The translations under genes were made by a program, and so were the position numbers. From assembly GCF_009831415.1 (NCBI RefSeq), contig NZ_CP043727.1, positions 62,001-126,000 on the forward strand: a stretch of DNA of 64,000 nucleotides, in the 5' to 3' direction. The notes beneath the pieces were generated by a model. The model did no database searches. It was not told the DNA's origin and was given only the letters and a program-made list of their open reading frames with translations. The stretch comes from Yersinia canariae. GTDB taxonomy: Bacteria > Pseudomonadota > Gammaproteobacteria > Enterobacterales > Enterobacteriaceae. How positions within the stretch are numbered: the first letter of the stretch is position 1; each line of letters opens with the position of its first letter. Below are positions 30,077 through 39,211 of this stretch, in pieces.

Positions 30077-30771
30077 GTTTCAGAGACCATCAAATACCCG
30101 CGGCCACGCAGGGTTTTAAACCAAGGTAGCCCGTCTTTGCGATCCGGCAATTTACGGCGCAGATTGGAAATGTGCATATCAATAGCGCGGTCAAAAGGTG
30201 TCAATCGTTTACCCAGCACTTCCTGGCTGAGATGCTCACGCGAGACTACCTGGCCGAGGTGCTGAGCCAACAGGTAGAGTAAGGTAAATTCTGTACCGGT
30301 TAATTCCAGCGATTGGCCTTCAAAGCTGGCTTCCTGACGGCCTGGGTTCAATTGTAGACAATCAACTTCCAGTATTGGCGCACCTTGATCGACATTTTGC
30401 TGCTGCTCGCTCCAGTTAGAACGGCGCAAGATAGCTCTGATTCGTGCAACCAGCTCACGGTCATTAAATGGTTTTGCCAGATAATCATCCGCACCCAGCT
30501 CAAGACCAAGTACCCGATCCAGTTCGCTGCCACGTGCCGTCAGCATAATTACTGGGGTCTGATGGTGTTGACGTAACTCTTTCAAGGTTTCGATACCGTT
30601 TTTGCGCGGCATCATAATATCAAGTAATAACAAGTCGATAGAACTATCCAGCAGGTTTAATGCCTGCTCACCATCGTGAGCAACAACAACATTAAAACCT
30701 TCCATTTCCAATAATTCTTTCAACAGCGACGTCAGTTCACGATCATCATCAACTAATAGGATTTTATGCAT
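30073..30771 (-). CDS. cpxR: Envelope stress response regulator CpxR
   Basis: A 232-residue OmpR-family regulator. The receiver domain has the acidic pair D8-D9 and the phosphorylation site D51 (LLLLDIMMPRKNG). The C-terminal winged helix contains LTGTEFTLLYLLAQHLGQVVS and DMHISNLRRKLPDR. The start at 30771 (MHKILLVDDDREL) matches E. coli CpxR exactly in length. A CpxR operator lies 55 bases upstream in the divergent control region shared with cpxP, consistent with autoregulation. Confidence 0.97.
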   Translation of the reverse strand: MHKILLVDDDRELTSLLKELLEMEGFNVVVAHDGEQALNLLDSSIDLLLLDIMMPRKNGIETLKELRQHHQTPVIMLTARGSELDRVLGLELGADDYLAKPFNDRELVARIRAILRRSNWSEQQQNVDQGAPILEVDCLQLNPGRQEASFEGQSLELTGTEFTLLYLLAQHLGQVVSREHLSQEVLGKRLTPFDRAIDMHISNLRRKLPDRKDGLPWFKTLRGRGYLMVSET

Positions 30772-30825
30772 GATTGTTTCTCCTCTTGACGCAAAATACG
30801 TTATCAATTGCCGGTATTCCATGAC

Positions 30826-30840
30826 TTTACTTAGCTTTAC
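30826..30840 (-). promoter_or_regulatory. CpxR operator in cpxR-cpxP control region
   Basis: On the minus strand the sequence is GTAAA-GCTAA-GTAAA, a perfect match to the CpxR consensus GTAAA(N5)GTAAA. A further half-site GTAAA (30861-30857, minus strand) lies upstream. It is placed between divergent cpxR and cpxP and likely serves both. Confidence 0.88.
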
Positions 30841-30954
30841 ATGCCCTGACTCCAGTTTTACATCCACTGACGCTAGTTTGCAGCCGGACCGGTAGACTGC
30901 TCCTCATTGAATCGCAGAGCATAAATCGCTTAGCAGATAGAACCTAGGAGTTAA

Positions 30955-31455
30955 ATGATGCGCAAAGTAACTAAAGTAGCAACGTTAATCATGGCGTCAA
31001 TGTTAGTTCTCGGCTCTCAAGCCGCCTTCGCTGCCGATAAGGCGGGTGCCACTGATAGCTGGTGCCACGGTGACGGTGCGATGATGAACAAGAAAGATGG
31101 CCGTGGTCACCATAACATGTTTGATGGTGTCAATCTGACAGAACAGCAACGTCAGCAAATGCGTGACCTAATGCGTCAGTCTCGCCAAGACCAGCCTCGT
31201 GTAGATATGGCTGACCGCGAAGCAATGCACAAACTGATTACCGCGGATAAATTCGACGAAGCTGCTGTCAGAGCGCAGGCCGAGAAAATGTCCAAGGACC
31301 AGATTGATCGTCAGGTCGAAATGGCCAAAGTTCGTAACCAAATGTTTAACTTGCTCACTCCAGAGCAAAAAGCTGCCTTGAACCAAAAGCACCAGCAGCG
31401 CATTGAAAAAATGCAGCAAGCGCCAGCAGCACAACCCTCTTCTGCCCAGAAGTAA
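30955..31455 (+). CDS. cpxP: Periplasmic Cpx repressor/adaptor CpxP
   Basis: A 166-residue periplasmic protein binds the CpxA sensor domain to keep it off and helps present misfolded proteins to DegP. A signal peptide spans about 1-27 (cleavage after AAFA). The two LTxxQ motifs that define the family are at 61-65 (LTEQQ) and 134-138 (LTPEQ). The C-terminus is Gln/Pro/Ala-rich. The start is either ATG at 30955 or the next codon; TAGGAG precedes both. Expression should be strongly CpxR-dependent. Its 3' UTR carries a CpxQ-like sRNA. Confidence 0.95.
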   Translation: MMRKVTKVATLIMASMLVLGSQAAFAADKAGATDSWCHGDGAMMNKKDGRGHHNMFDGVNLTEQQRQQMRDLMRQSRQDQPRVDMADREAMHKLITADKFDEAAVRAQAEKMSKDQIDRQVEMAKVRNQMFNLLTPEQKAALNQKHQQRIEKMQQAPAAQPSSAQK

Positions 31456-31476
31456 GTAGTACCCAGTAATACCCTG

Positions 31477-31536
31477 TTTTCCTTGCTATAGACACCATCC
31501 CTGTCTTTCCCCGCCATGATGGCGGGGCTTTTTTTT
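31477..31536 (+). ncRNA. cpxQ: CpxQ small RNA (cpxP 3' UTR)
   Basis: The 3' UTR segment TTTTCCTTGCTATAGACACC, then ATCCCTGTCTTTCC, then a terminator hairpin and T tract closely matches E. coli/Salmonella CpxQ as I remember it. CpxQ is cut from cpxP mRNA by RNase E and acts with Hfq to repress envelope mRNAs. Conservation here is much higher than in the surrounding UTR. Boundaries are inferred. Confidence 0.8.
31509..31536 (+). terminator. Terminator of cpxP/CpxQ
   Basis: CCCCGCC-ATGAT-GGCGGGG is followed by C and eight T residues. It forms the 3' end of both cpxP mRNA and CpxQ. Confidence 0.92.
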
Positions 31537-31586
31537 GTCTCATTTCCGTTATACTAATAACCCTTGAATATTATTCGGTATGAGTT

Positions 31587-32489
31587 ATGGATCCGCAATA
31601 TGCGCGCTTGGTGAAAGCTGCTGCGCTCAGTGCCACTGCGCTGGCATCAATCTTACTGATAATTAAAATTTTTGCCTGGTGGCATACCGGGTCAGTGAGC
31701 TTGTTGGCCGCGTTAGTTGACTCTCTGGTAGATCTGGCCGCCTCTTTGACAAACCTTTTTGTGGTGCGCTATTCCCTGCAACCTGCTGATGAAGAACATA
31801 CTTTTGGTCACGGCAAAGCTGAGTCTCTGGCTGCGCTGGCGCAAAGTATGTTTATTTCCGGCTCGGCGTTGTTCCTGTTTTTGACCGGTTTCCAACATTT
31901 GGCATCACCGACACCATTACAAGATCCTGGCATAGGTATCTGGGTAACGTTAATTGCACTATTCAGTACACTGATATTAGTCACATTTCAGCGTTGGGTG
32001 GTGCGAAGAACACAGAGCCAAGCTATTCGTGCCGATATGTTGCACTATCAATCTGACGTCATGATGAATGGTGCTATTCTTATTGCATTGGCATTGAGTT
32101 GGTATGGTTTTCATTGGGCGGATGCGTTGTTTGCGTTGGGTATCGGTGTTTATATTCTGTATAGCGCATTGCGTATGGGTTATGAAGCCGTACAAGCTTT
32201 GTTGGATCGGGCATTGCCGGATGATGAGCGGCAGGAAATTATCGATATTGTGACTTCATGGCCGGGCGTCATTGGTGCTCATGACCTGCGGACACGTCAG
32301 TCGGGGCCAACACGCTTTATTCAACTTCATCTCGAAATGGAGGATATGCTGCCATTGATGGAGGCGCATATTTTAGCAGACCAAGTGGAGCGGGCGCTAT
32401 TACACCGCTTCCCCGGCGCAGATGTACTTATCCATCAAGATCCTAGTGCGGTAGTACCGAAAGAACGTCATGCGCATTGGGAGTTATAA
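31587..32489 (+). CDS. fieF: Ferrous-iron/zinc efflux transporter FieF (YiiP)
   Basis: A 300-residue cation diffusion facilitator exports Zn(II)/Fe(II) in exchange for protons. Six membrane helices span about 12-205. The transport site residues D45 and D49 (VDSLVD) in TM2 and H153 and D157 (HYQSD) in TM5 are all present, identical in numbering to E. coli YiiP. The C-terminal cytoplasmic domain has the metal-binding His/Asp set ([22 protein letters not shown]). It follows cpxP, as in E. coli. Confidence 0.96.
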   Translation: MDPQYARLVKAAALSATALASILLIIKIFAWWHTGSVSLLAALVDSLVDLAASLTNLFVVRYSLQPADEEHTFGHGKAESLAALAQSMFISGSALFLFLTGFQHLASPTPLQDPGIGIWVTLIALFSTLILVTFQRWVVRRTQSQAIRADMLHYQSDVMMNGAILIALALSWYGFHWADALFALGIGVYILYSALRMGYEAVQALLDRALPDDERQEIIDIVTSWPGVIGAHDLRTRQSGPTRFIQLHLEMEDMLPLMEAHILADQVERALLHRFPGADVLIHQDPSAVVPKERHAHWEL

Positions 32490-32604
32490 TTTATTCATCA
32501 GTTATTGCTACATTAACTACAGGTAAACTGTGGTTACAAATGGTTCAGCCATGAAGAAAATACCGCCAAATGGCATGACTTGAATCAATTCAGCTTGGTG
32601 TTTT

Positions 32605-32613
32605 TGCTATAAT
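32605..32613 (+). promoter_or_regulatory. Extended -10 promoter candidate for pfkA
   Basis: TGCTATAAT at 32605-32613 is a perfect extended -10 element. No good -35 lies 17 bases upstream. It is 110 bases before the pfkA start codon. Confidence 0.5.
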
Positions 32614-32722
32614 ATTCAATATTAAGCTCATAAAGCTGATTTTCTGTACTATTCACCTGTGCAAGACATAATCGGCAAATAAATAATTTTAAAAAATCGC
32701 ATCTACAAGTTCAGAGGTAGTC

Positions 32723-33706
32723 ATGGTCAAGAAAATCGGTGTACTAACAAGCGGCGGTGATGCGCCAGGCATGAACGCAGCCATTCGTGGGGTTGTTCGT
32801 GCTGCTTTGTCAGCAGGATTGGAAGTTTTCGGTATTGAAGATGGCTATCTTGGCTTGTACGAAAACCGTATGAGGAAGCTGGACCGCTATAGCGTGTCAG
32901 ATATGATTAACCGCGGTGGTACCTTCTTGGGATCAGCGCGTTTCCCTGAGTTCCGTGACCCGGAAAAACGTAAAGTTGCTCTACAGAATATGAAAGACCG
33001 TGGCATCGATGGCCTGGTTGTTATCGGTGGTGACGGTTCTTATGCTGGTGCAGATTTACTGACCAAAGAAGGCGGAATTCACTGTGTCGGCTTGCCGGGC
33101 ACTATTGATAATGATGTGGCAGGTACTGACTACACCATCGGTTTCTTTACCGCACTGGGCACAGTGGTAGAAGCTATTGACCGCTTACGCGATACTTCTT
33201 CCTCGCATCAGCGTATTTCCATCGTTGAAGTCATGGGCCGTTATTGCGGCGATTTGACACTGGCGGCAGCCATTGCCGGGGGATGTGAGTTTATCGCGAT
33301 CCCTGAAGTCGAGTTCAAGCGTGATGATTTGGTAAAAGAAATCAAAGCGGGCATCGAGAAAGGTAAAAAGCACGCAATTGTTGCTATTACTGAAAAACTG
33401 GACAATATCGACGAACTGGCCAAATACATTGAGAAAGAAACTGGTCGTGAAACGCGTGGCACGGTTCTGGGTCATATCCAGCGTGGTGGTGCTCCGGTTC
33501 CTTATGACCGTATTCTTGCCTCTCGCATGGGCGCTTATGCTGTTGACCTGCTGTTGGAAAATCATGACTATTCACACGGCGGTTTCTGTGTTGGCGTACA
33601 GAACGAGAAGATGGTGCATGAATTAATCTCTGTTTGTATCGCGCCAGAAAACAAGAAAAGTAAATTTAAAGAAGATTGGTACGACACAGCGAAAAAACTG
33701 TTCTAA
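32723..33706 (+). CDS. pfkA: ATP-dependent 6-phosphofructokinase I
   Basis: A 327-residue tetrameric glycolytic kinase phosphorylates fructose 6-phosphate. Motifs are the ATP-binding [25 protein letters not shown], the catalytic [13 protein letters not shown] and the substrate-binding [11 protein letters not shown]. It is about seven residues longer than E. coli PfkA because of an insertion near residue 285 (ENHDYSHGG) and C-terminal differences. It starts after TTCAGAGGTAGTC. A terminator follows. Confidence 0.97.
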   Translation: MVKKIGVLTSGGDAPGMNAAIRGVVRAALSAGLEVFGIEDGYLGLYENRMRKLDRYSVSDMINRGGTFLGSARFPEFRDPEKRKVALQNMKDRGIDGLVVIGGDGSYAGADLLTKEGGIHCVGLPGTIDNDVAGTDYTIGFFTALGTVVEAIDRLRDTSSSHQRISIVEVMGRYCGDLTLAAAIAGGCEFIAIPEVEFKRDDLVKEIKAGIEKGKKHAIVAITEKLDNIDELAKYIEKETGRETRGTVLGHIQRGGAPVPYDRILASRMGAYAVDLLLENHDYSHGGFCVGVQNEKMVHELISVCIAPENKKSKFKEDWYDTAKKLF

Positions 33707-33731
33707 AACAGTCAATAGCTCGATAAAAAAG

Positions 33732-33754
33732 GCCTCCGCTCGCGGGGGCTTTTT
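33732..33754 (+). terminator. Terminator of pfkA
   Basis: GCCTCCGC pairs with GCGGGGGC (one G-T pair) around a 2-base loop, followed by five T residues. It is 25 bases past the pfkA stop. Confidence 0.85.
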
Positions 33755-33921
33755 GCATTTAAGCGGCTTTATATTTCATATTGATATAATCAAAACTTTT
33801 TTATTCTTTAATTGACTGGAAAGTTTCTGGCACGCTCAGTATCAAGCCAACCAATTGGGTTGATTACATTTTAAGTTAATAACTATTCAAGTTAATGACA
33901 ATAAATCTGGGGAGCGGGTCA

Positions 33922-34911
33922 ATGCGTAAATGGGGTGTAGGTTTTTCATTACTGTTGCTGGCGTCAGGTGCCATGGCAAAAGATATTCAATTGCTGAATG
34001 TGTCATATGACCCGACACGTGAATTTTATCAAGAATATAACCAGGCATTTAGTAAGCATTGGCAAGAGAAAACCGGTGACAAGGTGACCGTACGCCAGTC
34101 ACATGGCGGTTCGGGCAAGCAGGCGACCTCGGTTATTAATGGTATTGAAGCTGATGTTGTGACTCTGGCTCTGGCTTATGACGTCGATGCTATTGCTGAG
34201 CGTGGTCGTATTGATAAAGATTGGATCAAGCGCTTGCCGGATAACTCGGCACCTTACACCTCAACTATCGTATTCCTGGTTCGCAAAGGGAATCCAAAAC
34301 AGATTCATGATTGGTCAGATTTAGTGAAACCGGGTGTTTCGGTCATTACGCCGAATCCAAAAACCTCCGGCGGTGCGCGCTGGAACTACCTGGCAGCATG
34401 GGGTTATGCGTTAGAGCACAATAATAATGATCAAGCTAAGGCACAAGAGTTTGTCAAACAGCTGTATAAGAATGTGGAAGTCTTGGATTCTGGCGCTCGT
34501 GGGGCCACGAATACCTTCGTGGAGCGCGGAATTGGCGATGTATTGATTGCCTGGGAAAATGAAGCTTTGCTGGCGGTGAATGAAGTGGGTAAAGACCAGT
34601 TTGATATCATTACACCGAGTGTTTCTATTTTGGCGGAGCCGACAGTCTCGGTGGTGGATAAAGTGGTCGACAAGCGCGGCACCCGTGAAGTGGCTGATGC
34701 GTATCTGAAATACTTGTATTCACCTGAAGGCCAAACCATTGCCGCGGAAAATTACTATCGCCCACGTGATCCGGCGGTAGCGGCCAAGTTTGCCAAAGAA
34801 TTTCCTCAACTGAAATTATTTACCATTGATGACGTCTTCGGCGGCTGGACGAAAGCACAGCAGGTGCATTTTGCGACTGGCGGCGTATTTGACGAAATAA
34901 GTAAGCGATAA
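33922..34911 (+). CDS. sbp: Periplasmic sulfate-binding protein Sbp
   Basis: A 329-residue substrate-binding protein for the CysTWA sulfate/thiosulfate ABC importer. The start at 33922 gives a signal peptide [19 protein letters not shown] with cleavage before KDIQLLN; GGGGAGCGGG precedes the ATG. The sulfate-site segments [40 protein letters not shown] and [19 protein letters not shown] are intact. Length equals E. coli Sbp. It is likely under CysB control, but I could not define a site. Confidence 0.96.
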   Translation: MRKWGVGFSLLLLASGAMAKDIQLLNVSYDPTREFYQEYNQAFSKHWQEKTGDKVTVRQSHGGSGKQATSVINGIEADVVTLALAYDVDAIAERGRIDKDWIKRLPDNSAPYTSTIVFLVRKGNPKQIHDWSDLVKPGVSVITPNPKTSGGARWNYLAAWGYALEHNNNDQAKAQEFVKQLYKNVEVLDSGARGATNTFVERGIGDVLIAWENEALLAVNEVGKDQFDIITPSVSILAEPTVSVVDKVVDKRGTREVADAYLKYLYSPEGQTIAAENYYRPRDPAVAAKFAKEFPQLKLFTIDDVFGGWTKAQQVHFATGGVFDEISKR

Positions 34912-34954
34912 AATAAAAAACATAAAATAATGATTTGATAGCTGTAGCAGACTT

Positions 34955-34991
34955 AGCGCCCGTAAATTAATACTTACGGGCGCTTTGTTTT
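34955..34991 (+). terminator. Terminator of sbp
   Basis: AGCGCCCGTAA and TTACGGGCGCT form a perfect 11-bp stem with an 8-base loop, followed by TTGTTTT. It separates sbp from the orphan gene at 35121. Confidence 0.9.
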
Positions 34992-35120
34992 ATCAGCCTC
35001 GCCCATGCTCAAATTATTTTCACAATTTATCTCTCTTCTTACAGATAAAAACTCTCCGGTTCGCCAACACACGTTAAATACGTTATTGAATAATGCTGAG
35101 TAAATTGGAGAGAAAAGCAG

Positions 35121-35942
35121 ATGAATATTAGCAGCGCTAGTAATTTCAGTTCGAGTTCAAGTTTAATAGAGTCTGGAGAAAACAACGGATTGGGGATAAA
35201 TAATCCGTTATTGTTACAAAGCTCAAAGAGTTTAAATGATGAATCTTTTCATGATATGAATTGTCACTATTTGGGAAACTTGGATACCTATACACCGCCA
35301 TCATTAGCTATAGCAAACGAGAAAGCCTCTTTTGGTATTAAGCCCAGCAACTATGGCTGCTTTGTCACCAAACAGAATTATCTAACAAACTATTTGTTAG
35401 ATATCGTAAATCGTGAGGGGAAGCCGCCTCTGTTACTGCGGCCTCTGGCTGCTTTACTTAAGCTATTTGGTCTCCATGGTTTTGGTCAAACTAACTGTGC
35501 TTCTTGTGCGACCGCCGTTGCAGAGACATTGGAGAGAAATGAAGTTTATCTGGCTATGCCAAAGCTCCGAGGTGCAGATGTCAAAGGGAATATGGGGCTG
35601 CCATTTGAGAGTGCGGCGTCGGCTTCAGAGCTGATTTCTCAATTAGAAAAATATCAAACCGCAGATGAATTAAATGGCGTTCTTGTTATTCATCGCCCAG
35701 CTATGCTAAGCCTGCTACCAGGTGCGAAACAAGGGCATGCCTGTAATCTGATTAAATTTAAAGATAGTAATTTTGTTCATTTTTTTGATGCGCAGAAGAA
35801 AACCTATTTAAGCTGTGACCTGGCAAGTATCTCAGATCAGGTTATTGAGATAAGAAAATTCCTTGGCCCTGTTGGCGCTGACGGGATTGATTTATATCAG
35901 AAAGGATTTCATAAGAGTATTAATGAAAAACCGGAGTGGTAA
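35121..35942 (+). CDS. Putative papain-fold (Tox-PL-like) cysteine protease/deamidase, candidate secreted effector
   Basis: This 273-residue orphan replaces E. coli cdh between sbp and tpiA. The first 20 residues (MNISSASNFSSSSSLIESGE) are half serine, with no hydrophobic signal peptide, as in type III secretion signals. The likely catalytic set is C126 (or C129) in TNCASCATAV, H206 in GHACNLIKF and D223 in HFFDAQ. The NCxxC...GH..N...DxQ pattern is typical of papain-like toxin (Tox-PL) domains. The Cys-His-Asp spacings of 80 and 17 resemble those of the glutamine deamidase OspI. A Leu-rich segment lies at 103-117. GC is about 42% over 35221-35520 (hand count), below its neighbours. GGAGAG precedes the ATG. 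No immunity or chaperone gene is adjacent. Function and secretion are inference. Confidence 0.8.
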   Translation: MNISSASNFSSSSSLIESGENNGLGINNPLLLQSSKSLNDESFHDMNCHYLGNLDTYTPPSLAIANEKASFGIKPSNYGCFVTKQNYLTNYLLDIVNREGKPPLLLRPLAALLKLFGLHGFGQTNCASCATAVAETLERNEVYLAMPKLRGADVKGNMGLPFESAASASELISQLEKYQTADELNGVLVIHRPAMLSLLPGAKQGHACNLIKFKDSNFVHFFDAQKKTYLSCDLASISDQVIEIRKFLGPVGADGIDLYQKGFHKSINEKPEW

Positions 35943-35948
35943 CTCCGG
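35926..35948 (-). terminator. Terminator of tpiA, overlapping the 3' end of the orphan gene
   Basis: CCGGAGT and ACTCCGG (35931-35948) pair around a 4-base loop. On the minus strand it is followed by TTTTT, 27 bases past the tpiA stop. It includes the stop codon of the converging orphan gene. Confidence 0.8.
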
Positions 35949-35974
35949 CTTTATAAATAACTTGCCCGCTAAAA

Positions 35975-36772
<798 letters not shown>

Positions 36773-36870
36773 TCAATAATAATGACTGCCCGACAGGCAG
36801 TTTACCTGTCCAACAGTATAGAGATGATTGGCGGCAATGGCTTTGCTTTTCGTCATTAATTACGGCGAGA

Positions 36871-37476
36871 TTATGCTTCAGATAGTGACAGCTTAATCGG
36901 TTCAACAGCGAAGGTAAGCCCTTTTTCGCCATTATCTGCCACAACATAGCGAATTGCGCCGACAGGATGGGTGAAGAAAGGCAAGCCTTTACCTTGGGTC
37001 AGCAGTTGCTGCACGTTGCTGATACTTTGTTCGACCGTAAGAGTGGGCTCAAACTGGCGCATCATGGCCGCCATATAATTTACAGCCATTAATCGGGCTG
37101 TTTTTTCTTCACTGCCTTTTATCGGCAGGTAAGTGATTTGTATGGTTTTTATCTTGCCCGTACCTCTCTCCAATGCTGTGGAAGCATAGAGGTTTTCATT
37201 AATCTTGCTGGCGGCCCGGGTCAGTGGCGGTGAATCATCCTTTACCGTAATCGCGTGAAACTCACTGATTGGCAAGGTTGGATTGGCATGATTATACCGC
37301 TCACGGAATTTCACCAGGGTTAAATCAAAGGTTGGTGCGCCAGAAAGCAGGTAAGGTGCCGTTGGCTGAGTCTCTTCTGCCTGCTGATCTCCGCCAGCTT
37401 CGGGGTCGGCATGAGCGCGGCTAACCGTTGCTATTAGCAGCAGTATTGTCAGCATTGCGGTTATTTCTTTTCTCAT
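36871..37476 (-). CDS. yiiQ: DUF1454 family periplasmic protein YiiQ
   Basis: A 201-residue protein with a signal peptide of about 23 residues (MRKEITAMLTILLLIATVSRAHA). The mature part matches the DUF1454/YiiQ family, with PTFDLTLVKFRERYN near the start and FAVEPIKLSLSEA at the end. Function is unknown; it is probably periplasmic. Position between tpiA and the divergent yiiR is conserved with E. coli. Confidence 0.9.
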   Translation of the reverse strand: MRKEITAMLTILLLIATVSRAHADPEAGGDQQAEETQPTAPYLLSGAPTFDLTLVKFRERYNHANPTLPISEFHAITVKDDSPPLTRAASKINENLYASTALERGTGKIKTIQITYLPIKGSEEKTARLMAVNYMAAMMRQFEPTLTVEQSISNVQQLLTQGKGLPFFTHPVGAIRYVVADNGEKGLTFAVEPIKLSLSEA

Positions 37477-37635
37477 GACTTACGCCGTGGTTTGAAGTGT
37501 GTGTAGGGGATTAAAACGGTAATTGGTGGTGATTGTCAAAATTCACTGCAAAGATTATAGGTTAGTTGCGGCGTTGAGTTACTCTATTGTGCATATCAAC
37601 TTTACGTTATATCAGTTCAATGGATCAGGTTATTG

Positions 37636-38073
37636 ATGACAATACAGCAGTGGTGTTTCTCGTTTAAAGGCCGTATCGGGCGGCGTGATTTTTGGATCTG
37701 GATCGGGTTGTGGCTACTGGCGATGTTGGTTGTTTTTACATTAGCAGGGCAAAATTGGCTTCCGACTCAGACCGCCGCTTTTGCTATTGTCTTTTTACTG
37801 TGGCCTACGGCGGCGGTGGTCGTCAAGCGGCTGCATGACCGCAATAAAGCCGGTTGGTGGGCGCTATTGATGGTGCTCGCATGGATGCTAATGGCCGGTA
37901 ACTGGCAGATGCTAGCGCCTATCTGGCAATGGGGCGTTGGGCGGTTTATTCCCACACTTATCATTGTCATGATGTTTATTGACTGTGGTGCATTTCTCGG
38001 GACCGAGGGCGATAACCGTTTTGGCCCAGAGGCTGTGCCGGTGAGATTTTTGGCTGAAAAAGCAAATAGTTAA
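37636..38073 (+). CDS. yiiR: DUF805 inner-membrane protein YiiR
   Basis: A 145-residue membrane protein starts MTIQQWCFSFKGRIGRRDFW, the DUF805 signature, with the RLHDRNKAGWW motif in a cytoplasmic loop at about 60-70. Four hydrophobic segments are visible (about 20-36, 43-61, 73-91, 97-118). Start at ATG 37636; the preceding TTG is unlikely. Function is unknown. It is convergent with fpr and divergent from yiiQ. Confidence 0.9.
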   Translation: MTIQQWCFSFKGRIGRRDFWIWIGLWLLAMLVVFTLAGQNWLPTQTAAFAIVFLLWPTAAVVVKRLHDRNKAGWWALLMVLAWMLMAGNWQMLAPIWQWGVGRFIPTLIIVMMFIDCGAFLGTEGDNRFGPEAVPVRFLAEKANS

Positions 38074-38091
38074 TAAGGTTTGATAAAGCAA

Positions 38092-38111
38092 AAGGGCGCT
38101 ATTGCGCCCTT
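38092..38111. terminator. Terminator between yiiR and fpr
   Basis: AAGGGCGC-TATT-GCGCCCTT is a perfect inverted repeat. T-rich sequence follows on the minus strand, downstream of fpr. It lies between convergent genes. Confidence 0.8.
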
Positions 38112-38131
38112 GGATATGAGGTTACTGAGCT

Positions 38132-38878
38132 TTACCAGTATTGTTCACTGGTCATATGCCCCGGTTTACGGCGTAAATGTTTCCGCATCCCGCGCTGTTC
38201 TTTTAGCAATTGCTGGGTATCACGCACCATTTGCGGGTTACCACACAGCATGACATGACTGTCTTCGGCATCAATCTTCAAGCCTACAGCAGCTTCCAGT
38301 GAGCCATTCTCAATCAGCGCCGGGACTCTGCCCGTCAATGACCCTGGGGATTCTTCACGGCTGACAACCGTCTGGATACGCAATTTGCCGTTATAACGTT
38401 GTTCGAGCTGCTGCATCAATGGCAGATAGCTGAGGTCACGGGCAAAGCGAGCAGCATGAACCAGAACCAAATTTTTGAAGCGCTCCAAATCGCGCCCTTC
38501 CTGCAAAATAGACAGGTAAGGGCCAATCGCCGTGCCGGTTGCCAACATCCATAACGTGTCACAATCCGGAATTTCTTCCAGAACAAAGAAACCCGCAGCT
38601 TGTTTGGTCACCATGACTTCCCCTCCCACCGCCAGTTGGTCGAGGCGCGGGCTGAGTTTGCCTTCCGGTACAGTAACCAGATAGAACTCTAGGTTATCGT
38701 CACTGGGAGCATTGACGTAGGAATAGGCCCGCTGTACCCGTTCACCGTTAATATCTAATGCCAGCTTGGCAAATTGACCGGCGGTAAAGGGATCGACGGG
38801 CGCATTGACCCGAATACTAAACAGAGCGTCCGTCCAGTGTTCGATGTGAGTAATTTTGCCACTAACCCATTCAGCCAT
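38132..38878 (-). CDS. fpr: Ferredoxin/flavodoxin-NADP+ reductase
   Basis: A 248-residue FAD enzyme passes electrons between NADPH and flavodoxin/ferredoxin. FAD-binding residues are in RAYSYVNAP. The NADP-binding region is WMLATGTAIGPYLSIL, and the C-terminus ends SEQYW, with the terminal aromatic stacking residue. Length equals E. coli Fpr. In E. coli it belongs to the SoxRS regulon; I did not identify a clear SoxS box in the 333 bases upstream. Confidence 0.96.
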   Translation of the reverse strand: MAEWVSGKITHIEHWTDALFSIRVNAPVDPFTAGQFAKLALDINGERVQRAYSYVNAPSDDNLEFYLVTVPEGKLSPRLDQLAVGGEVMVTKQAAGFFVLEEIPDCDTLWMLATGTAIGPYLSILQEGRDLERFKNLVLVHAARFARDLSYLPLMQQLEQRYNGKLRIQTVVSREESPGSLTGRVPALIENGSLEAAVGLKIDAEDSHVMLCGNPQMVRDTQQLLKEQRGMRKHLRRKPGHMTSEQYW

Positions 38879-39211
38879 ATTTCTTTCCCGTCATATGCTT
38901 ATCTGATGTGATGTCTAAAATGATGGTCATATTTTATGGCATCTGGCTGAAAAATATTATCGATTAAATGTTATCTCTCTTCGCCATGGGTGCCATTGCC
39001 CAATTAGGGCGCAGCAACACGCATATGGACAGTTAACTTTACGGCAATGGTGTTTTTATCTGCCAGTCGGCCGTTTGGCAATATGTCGTGCTGGCTCGCT
39101 AAAAAATCTGAATTTGTTAGCTTATGCGCCAATAGTGAGGTGTGTCGCAAAATCCAGTTTTTCGCTGCCAGATTGTGTGACACGAAGTCCGGCTAACAAT
39201 TAGTTAAGATA
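38879..39211. other. Intergenic control region between fpr and emrD
   Basis: This 333-base divergent region must hold the promoters of fpr (leftward) and emrD (rightward). I see no repeat, hairpin or ORF that I can support, and no confident operator. Confidence 0.4.
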
